A DNA stretch of 64,000 bases from positions 414,001 to 478,000 of the forward strand of contig OZ025702.1 in the NCBI GenBank assembly GCA_964019335.1. Reading direction: 5' to 3'. The DNA is from Diplonema japonicum. Its lineage: Eukaryota; Euglenozoa; Diplonemea; Diplonemida; Diplonemidae. The notes below the pieces were generated by a model. That model was not told the origin of the DNA. It saw only the letters and a list, made by a program, of their open reading frames with translations, and made no database searches. Position 1 is the first letter of the stretch. Each line of letters begins with the position of its first letter. The position numbers were made by a program, and so were the translations under genes. Below, piece after piece: positions 31,080 through 41,819 of the stretch.

Positions 31080-33323
31080 ATGGATACCGCGGCACAGTAC
31101 CTGATCGACGAGGGGATGTGTTTGAGCGCATTGGAGATGTACCAGGAGTTAAAGGAGAGAGGGGTGGAGAACAAACTGCTGCGGGATTTCTTGGAGAAGA
31201 AAACGGGGTTGAGCCTGGAAGAGGGTGCCGCGGGGTCCGGTCAGACAGAAGGAGAAGAAGACAAACTTAAAAAGCTAAAGAGCGCGGTTCAAAGCCTGAA
31301 TGAAGACCTGAAGAAACAAGAGGCGAGGGAGGTGGAAACCCTGACGGTATTAGCAGAGCGGCTGCCCACGGTGATATCGAACGTCAGGACATCTGGGAAG
31401 GAGTCCCTTATACAGATCATTTTAACTCTGATTGAGCACCACCCTGCTCCAGTGATGCGCTCGTCTCTCCTCTTCCACTATGTGACGCTTTTCAAGCGGC
31501 CGGACGCCGAACAGCGTGATATGATTATTGATGGGCTCAAGCAGCTCATGCTGAAGCTGTGCAGCACCGCACCCAACAGGATCGAGACGGAGCTTCTCCC
31601 TGCCGTCAGGTCCATCACAGAGTACCGGTACCCCGAGCACCGTGTGCTTGCTGTCGAGGCCACGCAAAGCCTCTACCCCCACCTCCGGTCCAGAGTTCAG
31701 AAGGACATTGTTGAAACCGTTTTCCCTGCCTGGCTCACCGACACTGCAGGTGCCGTCCGTGAGGCTGTTTTGCGAGCCGTTGCTGATGTCGTCCGTGAGG
31801 ACAACGTGACAACGTGTGCCGGCCTCCTTGTGCACGGCCTGCAGGACGTCTCCAAAAAGGTGCAAAAAACCGCCCTGCAAGTCGCTTGCCCCGTCGTGTC
31901 CTCCGTTGCCGCAACGCACCGCTGCCTCACCACCACCATCATGACACCCCTCATCGCCGCTCTGTCTTCGCAGGAACACGTCGCCATCTCCCTCACTGCC
32001 CTCAACCACTGTCTCCGCATCTTCGTTCCCCTCCTCAAGGAAACCGTTCCCCCTGGTTTGGGAAGTGCGGAGGACGGGTTAGACACGTTGCTGAAACGTG
32101 TGATCGACAGGAAGGTGAAGGGGATGTGGGTTGAGGCGGAGTGGCTGACCTCCGTGTTCATCACGATGACGGTTGGCGCCATGCGGCACACAGACTGCGC
32201 CACGGAGCTGCTCCTCACCGCCACGACGTCCGTCACAAAGGTGCTCGCGGAGCCCGTGTGCCAGCACTTTTTCAACACGATACTAGAAGGCGACTCGGAG
32301 ACATGGGAACTGGTACCCGGGTTCGTGCGGTACTACAGCAGCGTGGAGAAGGTGGACAAGGACGACGAGGAGGACTGCTTGTTTATGTTGGTGAAAGACG
32401 GGCTGCTACAAACAGTGGGAGATGCAAACTGGCTAGGTGTGATAGGGAGCGCTCTCTGCAGGGCGGTAACAGACTATGACAGCGTGCAGGGTGTAGTGGT
32501 GAGCGCGTTGTGGGACTTGATAACAAACGAACGGGAGGAGGTGAGGTGTCACGCTGCGTCATGCCTAGCGATACTGTTAAGGGAGAAGGCGATCAACCAG
32601 CAGGTCTGCACACGGCGTGCGCTGCCCGCCTTGATGACGCTTTCTACAGATCCTTCCGCGGCAGTGCGGTTGCAGGCTGCAGTGTCTACGTTCGCGCTGG
32701 CAACGCAGATTGCTGCACCGGACTTGCTGGAAAAGATTGGCGGCTCGCTGACATCATCGTTCACCTTTGTTTTGAGCGACCTTGAGGGATCCAAGACGTG
32801 CCTGCAGGCCCTTCGCAACCATCTTAACAGGATGCAGTGCCATTTTTCCGTTACGTTCGTTCTCCCGCTTCTCGACACCTCTGTCCAGCATGCTGCTTCA
32901 GAATCCCAAATGGGTCCTGTGGTCCCCTTGCTGTGCGATTGTATTAAGACTCTTGTCTCGCACTGTTCTGGTCATGACCTGCCGCTGCATTTGGGGAAGA
33001 TTATTGCGTCCCTGAAGGTTCTGGGGAAAGGGTTGGCGGAACCCGGTATGAAGAGTTGTGTTTCCTCTCTGGTGAGGGAGTGCGAGGCTGCTGATGACCA
33101 CAAGAAAGACAGATTTTTATCGAAGTTTCGCGAACTACTTGAGGAGCCCAATACACAGCAACAGCCTCCCGGTCAAGCAGAGCTTGATGGATCTGGCCCT
33201 CACTCCTCGCCAAAGGTAGGGCACCCACCTCCGAACCAAGATGAACAGCCAGCTAACCCAACGTTGTCCAAAAACAAGTCCTTGTTGTCCAAAGCAAAAA
33301 TGCGATTTTTTGGAGAGTCATAA
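31080..33323 (+). CDS. LisH and HEAT-repeat protein (RELCH-like)
   Basis: 747 residues, single exon. From the ATG at 31080, residues 3-35 (AAQYLIDEGMCLSALEMYQEL) form a LisH-type motif of the sort found at the N-terminus of RELCH/KIAA1468. A coiled coil follows (about 60-95), then HEAT-type helical repeats to about 690, such as EAVLRAVADVVREDNV and AVRLQAAVSTFALATQI. The tail is Ser/Pro-rich and basic. Vertebrate RELCH is longer and tethers recycling endosomes to the Golgi for cholesterol transfer; whether this shorter protein does so is inference. Upstream in-frame codons to 30999 are pyrimidine-derived, and a ctttcttcaag acceptor-like site sits at 31028-31038. Confidence 0.75.
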   Translation: MDTAAQYLIDEGMCLSALEMYQELKERGVENKLLRDFLEKKTGLSLEEGAAGSGQTEGEEDKLKKLKSAVQSLNEDLKKQEAREVETLTVLAERLPTVISNVRTSGKESLIQIILTLIEHHPAPVMRSSLLFHYVTLFKRPDAEQRDMIIDGLKQLMLKLCSTAPNRIETELLPAVRSITEYRYPEHRVLAVEATQSLYPHLRSRVQKDIVETVFPAWLTDTAGAVREAVLRAVADVVREDNVTTCAGLLVHGLQDVSKKVQKTALQVACPVVSSVAATHRCLTTTIMTPLIAALSSQEHVAISLTALNHCLRIFVPLLKETVPPGLGSAEDGLDTLLKRVIDRKVKGMWVEAEWLTSVFITMTVGAMRHTDCATELLLTATTSVTKVLAEPVCQHFFNTILEGDSETWELVPGFVRYYSSVEKVDKDDEEDCLFMLVKDGLLQTVGDANWLGVIGSALCRAVTDYDSVQGVVVSALWDLITNEREEVRCHAASCLAILLREKAINQQVCTRRALPALMTLSTDPSAAVRLQAAVSTFALATQIAAPDLLEKIGGSLTSSFTFVLSDLEGSKTCLQALRNHLNRMQCHFSVTFVLPLLDTSVQHAASESQMGPVVPLLCDCIKTLVSHCSGHDLPLHLGKIIASLKVLGKGLAEPGMKSCVSSLVRECEAADDHKKDRFLSKFRELLEEPNTQQQPPGQAELDGSGPHSSPKVGHPPPNQDEQPANPTLSKNKSLLSKAKMRFFGES

Positions 33324-33549
33324 GAAGAAGAAAAAAAAGAAAAAAGCAAAACAAAAAAAAGTGTCCCATCCATTTTTTCTCTTCACCCCCCTCTGTCCTA
33401 TTATTATTTGTTTTTCTCGCTTTCCTTTTTCTTTTTTCCGCTAGTTACACCACCTAACAGTATCCCCCCCCCCCCCCCCCCCCCCCTGTCCTGTCACATG
33501 GAAATAAACTGAAAAAAGAAAAAAAGATAAAGAAGAAGGAAAGCAATAA

Positions 33550-35950
33550 ATGACAGGGTTGGAAGGCCACAGCGCAGTGTGGTATCGGTCAGGGCTGTAT
33601 GTGTTTGGAGGCAAAGATGCGAAGGACAACTATTCGAGCGATTTGTGGAGAGTGGAGGTGGTGAGCGGGAGGGCGATATGGGGCCTGGTAGAGACAACAG
33701 GAGAGAAGCCCGAACCAAGCGCGTACCACGGCGCAGTGCTGTGGAGGGAGCGGTTTATGATGGTTATGGGCGGGGTGGGGTCTGCAACCCCCAGAGGAAA
33801 TCTGGTTTATGTACTTGACCTGGAGGACATGGTGTGGAGAGCCAAGGAGTCTGTAGGAGACATCCCGCAGCCACGGTGTCATCACACCCTGACTGTAGCA
33901 CCGGCACAGGACCGTCTTTACCTTTATGGAGGCTACCTAGTGGGCACAGACGGTGACAGTATGTTCTCAAACGGATCTGTGGACGCACGTCATCGTCCGT
34001 TCTTTGAGCTCCACGAGCTTCTCCTCACCGGGCAGGAACTGATCTGGCAACGTGTTATGTGCAAGGAGGACTTCCCCCCAACCTTGTGGGGCCACACCGC
34101 GTCCCTTTACCACAACAACCTCATCGTCTTTGGCGGTGTTGACGTGGTGGACAACAAGGAGTCGTGCATAGCCGCCGTGTGGCATTGTGAGAAGCAGCAG
34201 TGGCGGTGGGTTGAATTCAATGTGCACCCGCAAGCGCGTGCATTGCACACGGCCGTGGTGAGCCAGGGGAGGATATTCATCCATGGGGGTTTTGGGATGA
34301 CAAATACATGCAAGTTTAACGACACCTGGACATTCTCCATGGAGACAGGGCAGTGGTTGGAGGTTGCGGCTGGCGGGCAGCTGCCGACCCCCCGTTCCGG
34401 CCATGCTGCTGTCATCGCCGGCGACCAGATGCTCGTTGTGGGTGGTGTCGATGCCAACCACACCCGTCTCAACGACGTGCATGTCTTGCACATCCCCACA
34501 GCGACGTGGACATGCCTCCCCGTGTCCGCCCCCACGGCACCCCCCACCCCCATCGCCCTCCCTCTCTCCGACCCCCATCCCTCTACACAGCCGGCTGCCT
34601 CAAAAGCAGACGATCTTATATCCCGAGCCTCTGCACAGGCTGACCAATACCAGCAGCTTATGAAAACCCACTTCCAGCCCCAAGAAGCTCACGATGGGTT
34701 TGATCCGCGTAGGATCTCACCCCAGCGTGTCTACGCCGAGCCAACTGTCTCTAGGATCCCCCTGCCTTACGAGGACAAGGCGCCAGTCGTGCACGCCCCT
34801 GCACCACCCGTGCGGAATAGGTTCAGCCTGCCCCTTGCTGTTAAAGACCCTGCTCTCGAGAATGTAGTGCCATTTATGGACAGGCCGTTTACGGGAGACC
34901 CGCGGCATGTCAGCCCGATGAGGGGTGATGCACCGCCGCCTCCACCGCCGTTGCGTGGCCCGCCCGAGATAGAGCTTCCCTTCCCTGACATGACTGAGAG
35001 CTTCACGCAGGCGATTCAGACAGATCCCATGCCCGAGGTGGAGGCGGGGCACCCTGTGGCGCTGCAGGAGGTGTCGTCGCTGCATGTCAGCCCTCAGAAG
35101 GATCGGAACGAACACAGCAAGCTTCACGGCGAGGCGGCCGACATCATCCAACAGCAGCGGCTTGAGATTGACATGCTGCGTGAGATGCTTGAGAAGGAGC
35201 GCAATAAAGCCTTCCCGAAGGCGGAGGAGACACGGTACACAGCAGCCATCCCGCACGGCCCCATGCTGTCCATCACAAGGGACACCATTACTGATATGAT
35301 GCCGAAGATCAACTACAACTTGACGGACACACCGGTGTTGAACCTGCCTCAGAGGTCAGGGTCAGGCCCCCCGACAGGACTGCTCTCGAGAGAGGCGACA
35401 AAAGAGGTCATTGAGAGGCGGCTGAACCCCACAGACACGACAAGGCTAACACACACAGCGTCACCTCTTTTGTACCCTTCACTACTATCGACTGCTACGA
35501 CAGATGCGCTGAAGCACACGGTCCAGAGGCGCGACATAGGGCTCTCTGGGCAGGCGACTGCCGCGGCACCGGTGAACCCAACCAGCAGGCCTGATGCGGT
35601 GGACATTGTGCATTATGGTATGAAAAAAGAAAATAAAAGAGCGGGGTTAATTATTTGCAGATCCTTTGAAGCTGTTCCATGGGAGCCAGACGCGAGACAG
35701 GAGCACAGGTCCTCCCACAGGGATGCTGCCGTCGTATCACCCTAGCAACTACACTCCTCCAGCTACCTTCGCTGAACTGATGGCCAGGCAGAACCCGAGC
35801 CCGGTGCCTCAGGGCGTTGCGGCGGAGCCTCCACCTGTGAATCCTCAAGCTGCCATGCCCCACCCTGAGAGGCAACATAAAAGCCCGTCCCTTTCGAAGA
35901 TTCTAAAAGGGGAGGCGTCGATGCTGTCCATCACTCATGTGCAGGTGTGA
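33550..35950 (+). CDS. Kelch-repeat protein with disordered Pro-rich tail and coiled coil, spliced
   Basis: Exons 33550-35617 and 35661-35950, 43-bp intron gtatga...ttgcag; 785 residues. Residues 5-330 hold six or so kelch blades, each with a diglycine and spaced aromatic residues (LYVFGGKDAKDN, MVMGGVGSATP, LYLYGGYLVG, LIVFGGVDVVDN, IFIHGGFGMTN, MLVVGGVDANHTRLND). This is a beta-propeller for protein binding. The rest is Pro/Ser-rich with a coiled coil near 520-555 (DIIQQQRLEIDMLREML) and DMMPKINY. Exon 2 adds a Pro-rich C-terminus. There is no BTB or enzymatic domain. A scaffold, perhaps cytoskeletal, is the fair reading. Confidence 0.82.
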
Positions 35951-35981
35951 CACGGGAAGAAGGGAGAAAAAAAAAAAAAGA

Positions 35982-36014
<33 letters not shown>

Positions 36015-36633
36015 TGTCGAACAGCCGATGTACCCCGCAGCAGTCGCTCCGTGATAGAAAAAAAAAAAAAAAAAAGATCGTGCGGACAACAAAGACAATG
36101 TCATGAAGAAGATTTTTTTTTTATCTAACATTTATAACATTCGTTATTTTAGAGATTATTTCCCCCCCGTTTCCCTATATTTCCAAGAATATAAAAAAAA
36201 AAAGGAAAAAAAAAAGAAGAAAGAAAGAAATGAAACGTAATGAACGGAGGGAGGGGAAAAAAAATGAGGAAAAAAAAAGGTCACGAAAAGCTCAGCATGT
36301 GGTTATCAAAAAAAAGAAAAAAAAATATAACGAGCACACACGCTTGGATTGTCAAATAGTCTCTTTGTATTAGGCAAGAACAAAAAAAAAAAAAAAAAAA
36401 AAAAAAGAAACTCGCGCACAAACAACTAGAACCCCCTCTGGACATGTACCTTTTTTTTCTTTTTTCTTTTCTTTCTTTCTCTGTTTCTTTTTTTTTTTTT
36501 TTTTAATTTCTTTTTTTATGTACAGAACAAAAAAAAAAATCCCCCCCCTCCTCCTCCTCCTCCTACTTTAGAAAACATAAAATATTATTATGCCCCTCAT
36601 ATATATCCCTCAGAAAAAAAAAAGAAAAAAAAA
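35951..36633. other. Intergenic homopolymer-rich region
   Basis: No gene is supported. A-runs near 35985, 36060, 36382, T-runs near 36490, and a (cct)n/(ctc)n microsatellite near 36548-36564. The tract ccctcatatatatccctcag (about 36593-36612) followed by an A-run leads directly to the next start codon. Confidence 0.5.
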
Positions 36634-37188
36634 ATGATAGCCCTTCTATTGCTCGCGGGTTTGATAATGGTAGAGGGTACCCCTTCCTTTAATGGGACTA
36701 GCGGGGCAGTGTGGGGTGGTGCTGATGTGGTTGAGTACTGGTCGCTCAATAGCGGCGATAGTGGGGCGTTCGGGTCGCAGCAATACAACAGGAGCTATGG
36801 AGGCTACACGTTCTACTTCAAGAATTTCATCAATGCTGACTTGTTCGAAGCTGCCCCGGATAGCTACATCCCAGCCTGGGGGGGTTTCGACGCTTGGTCC
36901 TTTGTTTATGAAAACCACTGGCGAGCCGACCTAATGGGCCCCCCTTGCAACCCCACCGACAGTTGGTTTATATATAACCAAAGCCTGTACTGTGCCCTCA
37001 CTCCATACCTTCGGGACTTGTTCCTCAACAGGGTCAACCATTCCATTGTTCCTGGGAATGACAAGTGGATAGGATATTATGGGTCACTCAATCAGGGCCC
37101 CATCAACAATGCGTGTTTCCAGACTAATGTGGCTCAGTGCAATGCAGGGAATGTGACATTTCAAAACAGAAACAGCACAATTGAATGA
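36634..37188 (+). CDS. Secreted YHS-domain protein
   Basis: 184 residues. A signal peptide (IALLLLAGLIMVEG) is followed by a YHS-type domain at about 30-95: DVVEYWSLN, then YTFYFKNFINADLFEAAPD, SYIPAWGGFDAW, which matches the DPVAY...F.S..N...F...P..Y.P.YGG pattern of YHS proteins. The remaining 90 residues contain Cys pairs (PPCNPTDSW, SLYCALTPYL) and several Asn-glycosylation sequons (NGT, NRS, NQS, NHS, NVT, NST), fitting export through the secretory pathway. YHS domains are thought to bind metals; no ligand is obvious here. The ATG immediately follows an A-run. Confidence 0.78.
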   Translation: MIALLLLAGLIMVEGTPSFNGTSGAVWGGADVVEYWSLNSGDSGAFGSQQYNRSYGGYTFYFKNFINADLFEAAPDSYIPAWGGFDAWSFVYENHWRADLMGPPCNPTDSWFIYNQSLYCALTPYLRDLFLNRVNHSIVPGNDKWIGYYGSLNQGPINNACFQTNVAQCNAGNVTFQNRNSTIE

Positions 37189-37191
37189 TAA

Positions 37192-37227
<36 letters not shown>

Positions 37228-37482
37228 ACGTGTGTAAAGATTTTATTCTGTTTTCTCTCTCTTTTTTTTTTTTTTTTTAAATGTAAACAAACTGTGGTTT
37301 GGCAAAAAGCATTGAATGTAGTCTTTTTTGGCCGGTGTACAAATGCACCCTCTGCCTTATGTGGGCACAAAAGAGAGGGAAAAAAAAAAAAAAAAAAAAA
37401 AAAAGGGCCTGACATATTCTTGTTTTTTTTTTTTTTTTTATATAACTCCAGTCAGATTTTCAAGGGTGGGAGTGAATATAAT

Positions 37483-38097
37483 ATTTCACATTATTTCACG
37501 CTTCACTTTATTTTCGTTGCAGATTTCAGGCTTGTTTTAGGAAGAAAACAGGGGCAGAAATGAAAATTACTTTATGAGTGAATATAAAGTACTTTATATT
37601 CACGCTTGCCCTATTTTCACTGCACAGCAAGGGGTCGGGGGCGCAAACACGGAAAAGAACCTACCTCTGCTACATTTTTTGGCTAGCCTTCGGGCTAGTG
37701 GTAGTCTGGCCGGCTACCAATCCCCAAGGCCCGGGATCGATTCGGCGACCTCAGCAACCCAGGCAGCCTCACAGGTCCAGACCGAGGTCCTGTCAGCACT
37801 CATGGACGCACAGCCCGCACCACACAGGATATGCCTTGACAATCAATATCAACTATAAGCACCCCCAGTAAAATTTTAACTTGTAACTTGTAACCTGTAA
37901 TACCCCACCCTTTCAAATCTGACTGACGTTAAATAAAACAACGGATTTAGTGAAAATAGATCCGATTTTCACTTGTGGTGGCATGTTTAGCTCGTTGATG
38001 TTACTTCACTCGCTTCGCTCGTGAAGTCATATACCCACTGCCACCACGCGTGAAAATCATACGATCTTATTTTCACTAAATAAATAGTTATTATTTT
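37483..38097. repeat. Foldback repetitive region, copy C
   Basis: Starts with gtgaatataatatttcac and holds a perfect 26-bp palindrome (37578-37603) plus a large imperfect hairpin (37945-38081, arms starting atttagtgaaaat) centred on ctcgcttcgctcg (38009-38021). The same centre word occurs in the recombinase element hairpin at 11080-11092. The right end reads aataaatagttattatttt, the mirror of the left edge near 11004. A SINE-like unit lies inside (37680-37905). Probably a composite of related foldback units. Confidence 0.6.
37680..37905 (+). mobile_element. Candidate tRNA-derived SINE
   Basis: The head resembles a tRNA: ggctagtggtag (37692-37703) as A-box and ggatcgattcgg (37733-37744) as B-box, with ccaaggcccggg ahead of the latter as in tRNA-Gly-like T-arms. 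A GC-rich body of about 110 bp follows and the unit ends in short repeats of aacttgt (near 37879-37902), like the simple tails of SINEs. Only one copy is in the window, so this stays a proposal. Confidence 0.4.
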
Positions 38098-38708
38098 TTT
38101 TTTTTTTTGCCAACCTTCCCCCCCCTTCCTCCCATTTACTTGGATCTAGTTTGTTCAGTCTTGCACTAGAATACCCACAAGAAAAGAAATGAAAGAAAAT
38201 ACTTTTTTCAAAAAAAAAAAAAAAAAAGAAATGCCGGCGAACTTCCCCCCTTTTATCTTCCTTAAGCATCCGCCCTTGTGTTGGGCTTTCCTTAACGTAT
38301 TCGTGTGACAGTGAGGAGTGAAAGAACGCTTGCGCAAGTGCGTCCACTCGAAAATTACTTTCGCACACAACGCATGGTGAAATTTAACAAAAAAAAAAAA
38401 AAGAATCCCCCACTTACCTACTGTCAAGGAATGATTTCTACCGTCGTTACTTACTTGGCAGTTATAAACAAAAAAAAACACTCTTTTTTTTTTTTTTTTA
38501 AATAAGGTAAAGCCCTCTCTATTTGTAATGAGGTTTATTTGCTTGTTGCAATCTACAGAGGGCTATCTATTCATTAGCCCCCCCCCCCCCCCCCCCCACT
38601 AGGACTTGTCCTCAACCGTGTATCCGTTCCGCCCCCCCTTTTTTTACGATATTATGAACTGCAACAAAACCTTCTTTTTCTAACCTTTTTTTTTTCTTCT
38701 CTCTGACA
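38098..38708. other. Intergenic region
   Basis: No gene is supported. A-run near 38211, a C-run at 38579-38598 and T-runs. The pyrimidine tract tttttttttcttctctctgac abuts the next start codon without a clear AG. Confidence 0.45.
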
Positions 38709-39399
38709 ATGTTGGAAAGAGTCTTCTCCCAAGAATTGAACCGGTTCTCAAGGGGGGGGGGGAATATTTTATCCAAAGAAATCCAAAGAAGCCTCCGACC
38801 ACAAATTAATTTAACCCATAAAGCCGGCGCGAGTGGAGCGCGTCAACTCCCTACGCTGTATCGGAGGACCGACCACACACGGATGACAGGAGGCCAGTAC
38901 TTGCGGGACAGGTACCTGTCGCAGACTGCCCCGCAGTTTGACCACCGCAGTAGGAACCCGCCAGAGCCCCCAGAACGGGGACAACGGGGACTAAGCGCAG
39001 CTCGGCCGGTGAGCGCAAAAACGCATACCTTAAAAGAATAGTTTTTTTTTTTTCTTTTTTTTTTTCGAAATTTCCCACGTTGCGAAGAGAAGTTGCTCAA
39101 AAGTCAGAAATTTTAGAGGTCGACCGAAACCTTGTATCTCTTAGTAATGCTAATTTACCCCCTTTTTTTTTCCCCCATCGACACCAGAGTTGTCTCGGAA
39201 TATCTACTTTGCGCTGTGGTGCCATTCCCATAGGCCCCTCTCTGACCGAAAAAGGCGGCAGGTAAAGAATTCTTAAGATATTCTGTCGCAGGAAAAGAAG
39301 AAGTTCGAGTCATTTCAGGGAAGACTGTGCAGAGAGACAAGAATAAAGATGCCCCCCTGCCCTCTCACGAGGAAACGGGGATCTGAGAGGCAGCACTGA
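38709..39399 (+). CDS. Unknown basic protein, four small exons
   Basis: Model: exons 38709-39008, 39104-39143, 39188-39261 and 39292-39399 joined in phases 0, 1 and 0 to give 173 residues. Exon 1 ends LSAARP before gtgagc; exon 2 reads SEILEVDRNLVSL; exon 3 reads LSRNIYFALWCHSH; exon 4 reads EKKKFESFQGRL and ends at a stop. Each join keeps the frame open, and the last intron would be only 30 bp (gtaaag...cgcag). The first intron (95 bp) is the least certain. The product is rich in Arg/Lys with no domain I recognise; a ribosomal or RNA-binding role cannot be claimed. Confidence 0.5.
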
Positions 39400-40950
39400 G
39401 CAAAGATCGAATCCCCCCCTTTCGTAAATCAGAAGATTTGAAATATTTTTTCTTCAGAGACGAAAAAAGGATTACCCCCCCCCCACTCTTTTTTTATTTG
39501 ATCCCCTCAAACAAAAAAAAGTTTCCTTTTTTTTTTTTGCTTCCCTGAAAATTGAACCCTCTCTGGGTATCCTACTCAAAATGACGAAAGGGTGTAAAAA
39601 AAAAAAAAAGAGGGGGAAAAAAGAAAACTTACCGCCAAAGAGAAAAAAAAAAAAAAGAAACGAGCCATAATTTAACTAAATAAGTTGTTGGTAATAAATT
39701 GCTATACCCCTCCCACTTAACTGTAACTTTAACTAATTCCCATGTAACACATTGCCTATTCTTTTTTTTTTTTCCTCTTTTTTTTTGGGGAGGAAATTGT
39801 CTTTAAGTCGTATACTGGGGAAGAAAAAAAGAAAAAAAAAAGTGATATGCGACGAAAAAGAAAGCAAAAAAAAAAAAAAAAAAGGAATCACAACCTTTTT
39901 TTTTCCCCCCATACTTTTATAGCCTCTATTCTCACCAGTTATCCGGTATTCAGCCTAAAAGTACCCAAAAAAAAAAAGAAGGTATTCGGGTGCATTTCTC
40001 GTTGGCATTGTCAGATATTAGGACGTAAGTACCGGCAGCGTGACCATTATACATAACTTACAGTATCGAGCAGAAAGAAAAAGAAAAAAAAAAAAAGAAA
40101 AGATGTTGCCAGCTCTTGATCGAAGCCGAAAGGTGACAGAAACAATGAGGGAAAAGAAAAAAAAAAAGAAACAAAAGAAAAATACATGGGGGGGAAAAAA
40201 AAAAAAAAAAAAAAGACACCGAGGCAAAGAAACACCGATTCTCCACTTACCCCGAGTTAACCAGTAAGAGGGACGGGGACGGGGAAAAAAAAAAAAAGCA
40301 CTTTTCTTTTTTTTTTTCCCTCCCTTAAATAAGCTCTCCCCCACCCTTTGCGTGTGCAGTTGATAATATTTCCATTCCCCCTTCCCCTCCCTTAATTGGG
40401 TGAACGAAGAAAAAAAAAAGAAGAAGAAAAAAAAAAACCACCCTTACTTTACCCAGAATTTTCTTCCCTCCCCTGGTTATGCTTTTCGTGGTTAGCTGCC
40501 TGCAGCATAGCCTCGCTCATTTCCCCTTATTTCTGGTTATTTATAACCTCCTCCCCTCCCCCCCCATCGATAAAGATGAAATCAAGAAAGAAAGAAGAAA
40601 AAAAAAAGGAAGAGATGGTGGAGAGTGGGGGGTGGGGGACTTGCAAACGTTAAAACCAAAAAGAAGTTTTTTTTTAATTTTTTTTTCCCCGTGTTTAGAA
40701 GTTTATTTTCTATATGTTTTTTTTTTTATTATTTTTTTTTTTATTATTATCAAGATACCCCCCCTCACCCTCAGTGAGCACCCTGCACACTGAAGCCTTA
40801 TCGAATTTCTTCTTTTTTTTTCCTAATACTCGCGAAAAATTCCTCACCCCCCCCTTTTTTTTGCCCAGGTTGCCTGGGGGGGATAAGAAAAAAGAAGAAA
40901 AAAAAATACCGCTTTTATTAAAAAAAAGGAATAAAAAAAAAAAAACATAA
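39400..40950. other. Intergenic region with foldback remnant
   Basis: No gene is supported. At 39661-39705 a fragment (cgagccataatttaac then ttgttggtaataaa) matches the right end of the foldback family at 8402-8946 and 61711-62041. Otherwise A- and T-runs. A C/T tract ending tttttttgcccag (near 40856-40868) precedes the next gene and looks like a splice acceptor. Confidence 0.5.
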
Positions 40951-41538
40951 ATGTTCCGCCGAGCAACATTACGTCTTAACAGCAAGCGTGTGATGGGCTT
41001 AGACTACAGATGGCTGGGGATCCTGTATTATGACCCGGTGCTAGCAGAGGTTGACACCAGGAAAGGGTTAAAAGAATTGATTGAGAAGGAAAGCCAGAAA
41101 AGAATAGTTGTTTTGATTTACACAAAGGCCCAGGACACGTTGACTAAAGACTTGGTACTTAGTGTCGTGGAAGAGGCTGATCTAAGGACGGTTAACGACA
41201 AGGTGCTGTATGCCTTTGCAAGTTATTCACTCGACGAGTCCCTCCCGTGCTACCCTGTAGTCGATATTTACTCAGAAGGGAAACGCCTGCAGCGCACTCT
41301 TGGAAGGTCGCCCATGACCCTCCGGTCTACAGTGCCGTACTTCGCCTTCCGCTCGCCGCATGTTTCCGACCCTTCCTCGCAGGAGGGCTGGCCTGTCGAG
41401 ACTACCTTCGGCATCCCCAATACAAGAATCGGGGGCATGATCAGAAAGCTGAGCGCAGCCACCAGCAGTACTTTGCACAGTGTTCTTGCAGCGCAACGGA
41501 GCTTACTTCCTTATTCGTGTCCCCCCCCGTCTGCCTGA
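40951..41538 (+). CDS. Unknown protein, possible redox-inactive thioredoxin fold
   Basis: 195 residues from an ATG after an A-run. RIVVLIYTKAQDTL, then a helix, KVLYAFASYSLDES, and YPVVDIYSEGKRLQRTLG follow the strand-helix-strand-Pro-strand order of thioredoxin-like proteins, including the position of the cis-Pro (CYPVV) and the Gly-turn, but there is no CxxC site. This is fold guessing by eye. The N-terminus (MFRRATLRLNSKR) is basic and could target an organelle. The C-terminus runs into an eight-C homopolymer (41521-41528), so its frame there depends on the C count; a gtaggt donor site follows at once (41541). Confidence 0.5.
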   Translation: MFRRATLRLNSKRVMGLDYRWLGILYYDPVLAEVDTRKGLKELIEKESQKRIVVLIYTKAQDTLTKDLVLSVVEEADLRTVNDKVLYAFASYSLDESLPCYPVVDIYSEGKRLQRTLGRSPMTLRSTVPYFAFRSPHVSDPSSQEGWPVETTFGIPNTRIGGMIRKLSAATSSTLHSVLAAQRSLLPYSCPPPSA

Positions 41539-41819
41539 TGGTAGGTTTATTTTATGAAGTGTTTCTTTTTTTTTTTCTTTTTTTTTTTCTCGTTCTATTT
41601 TCTTATTCTTTTAGCAGAAAAAAAAATTAAGTGAGGGGGGGCAAAAAAAAAAGAAAATAAAATAGTAATAAAGGGCCCCGCTTCCCCCTCCACATGAGCA
41701 CCCCACTAGAAGCATGGGAGCGTTTCCGTGAGACACTCCGAGGCCGGTATTCGGTCTGTTCCCCCTTTTTTTTTGTTTTTATTTTTTTAAATATTCAATA
41801 GGAGTCCGAACTCGTTCTG

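Noticed and set aside
37574-37871. Two overlapping frames of 94-97 codons
   Set aside because: They cross the perfect palindrome and SINE-like unit and have no protein features.
41694-41746. Small ORF (MSTPLEAWERF) as a possible first exon of the 41820 gene
   Set aside because: Joining its gtattc donor to the aatag acceptor gives a frame with an immediate stop.
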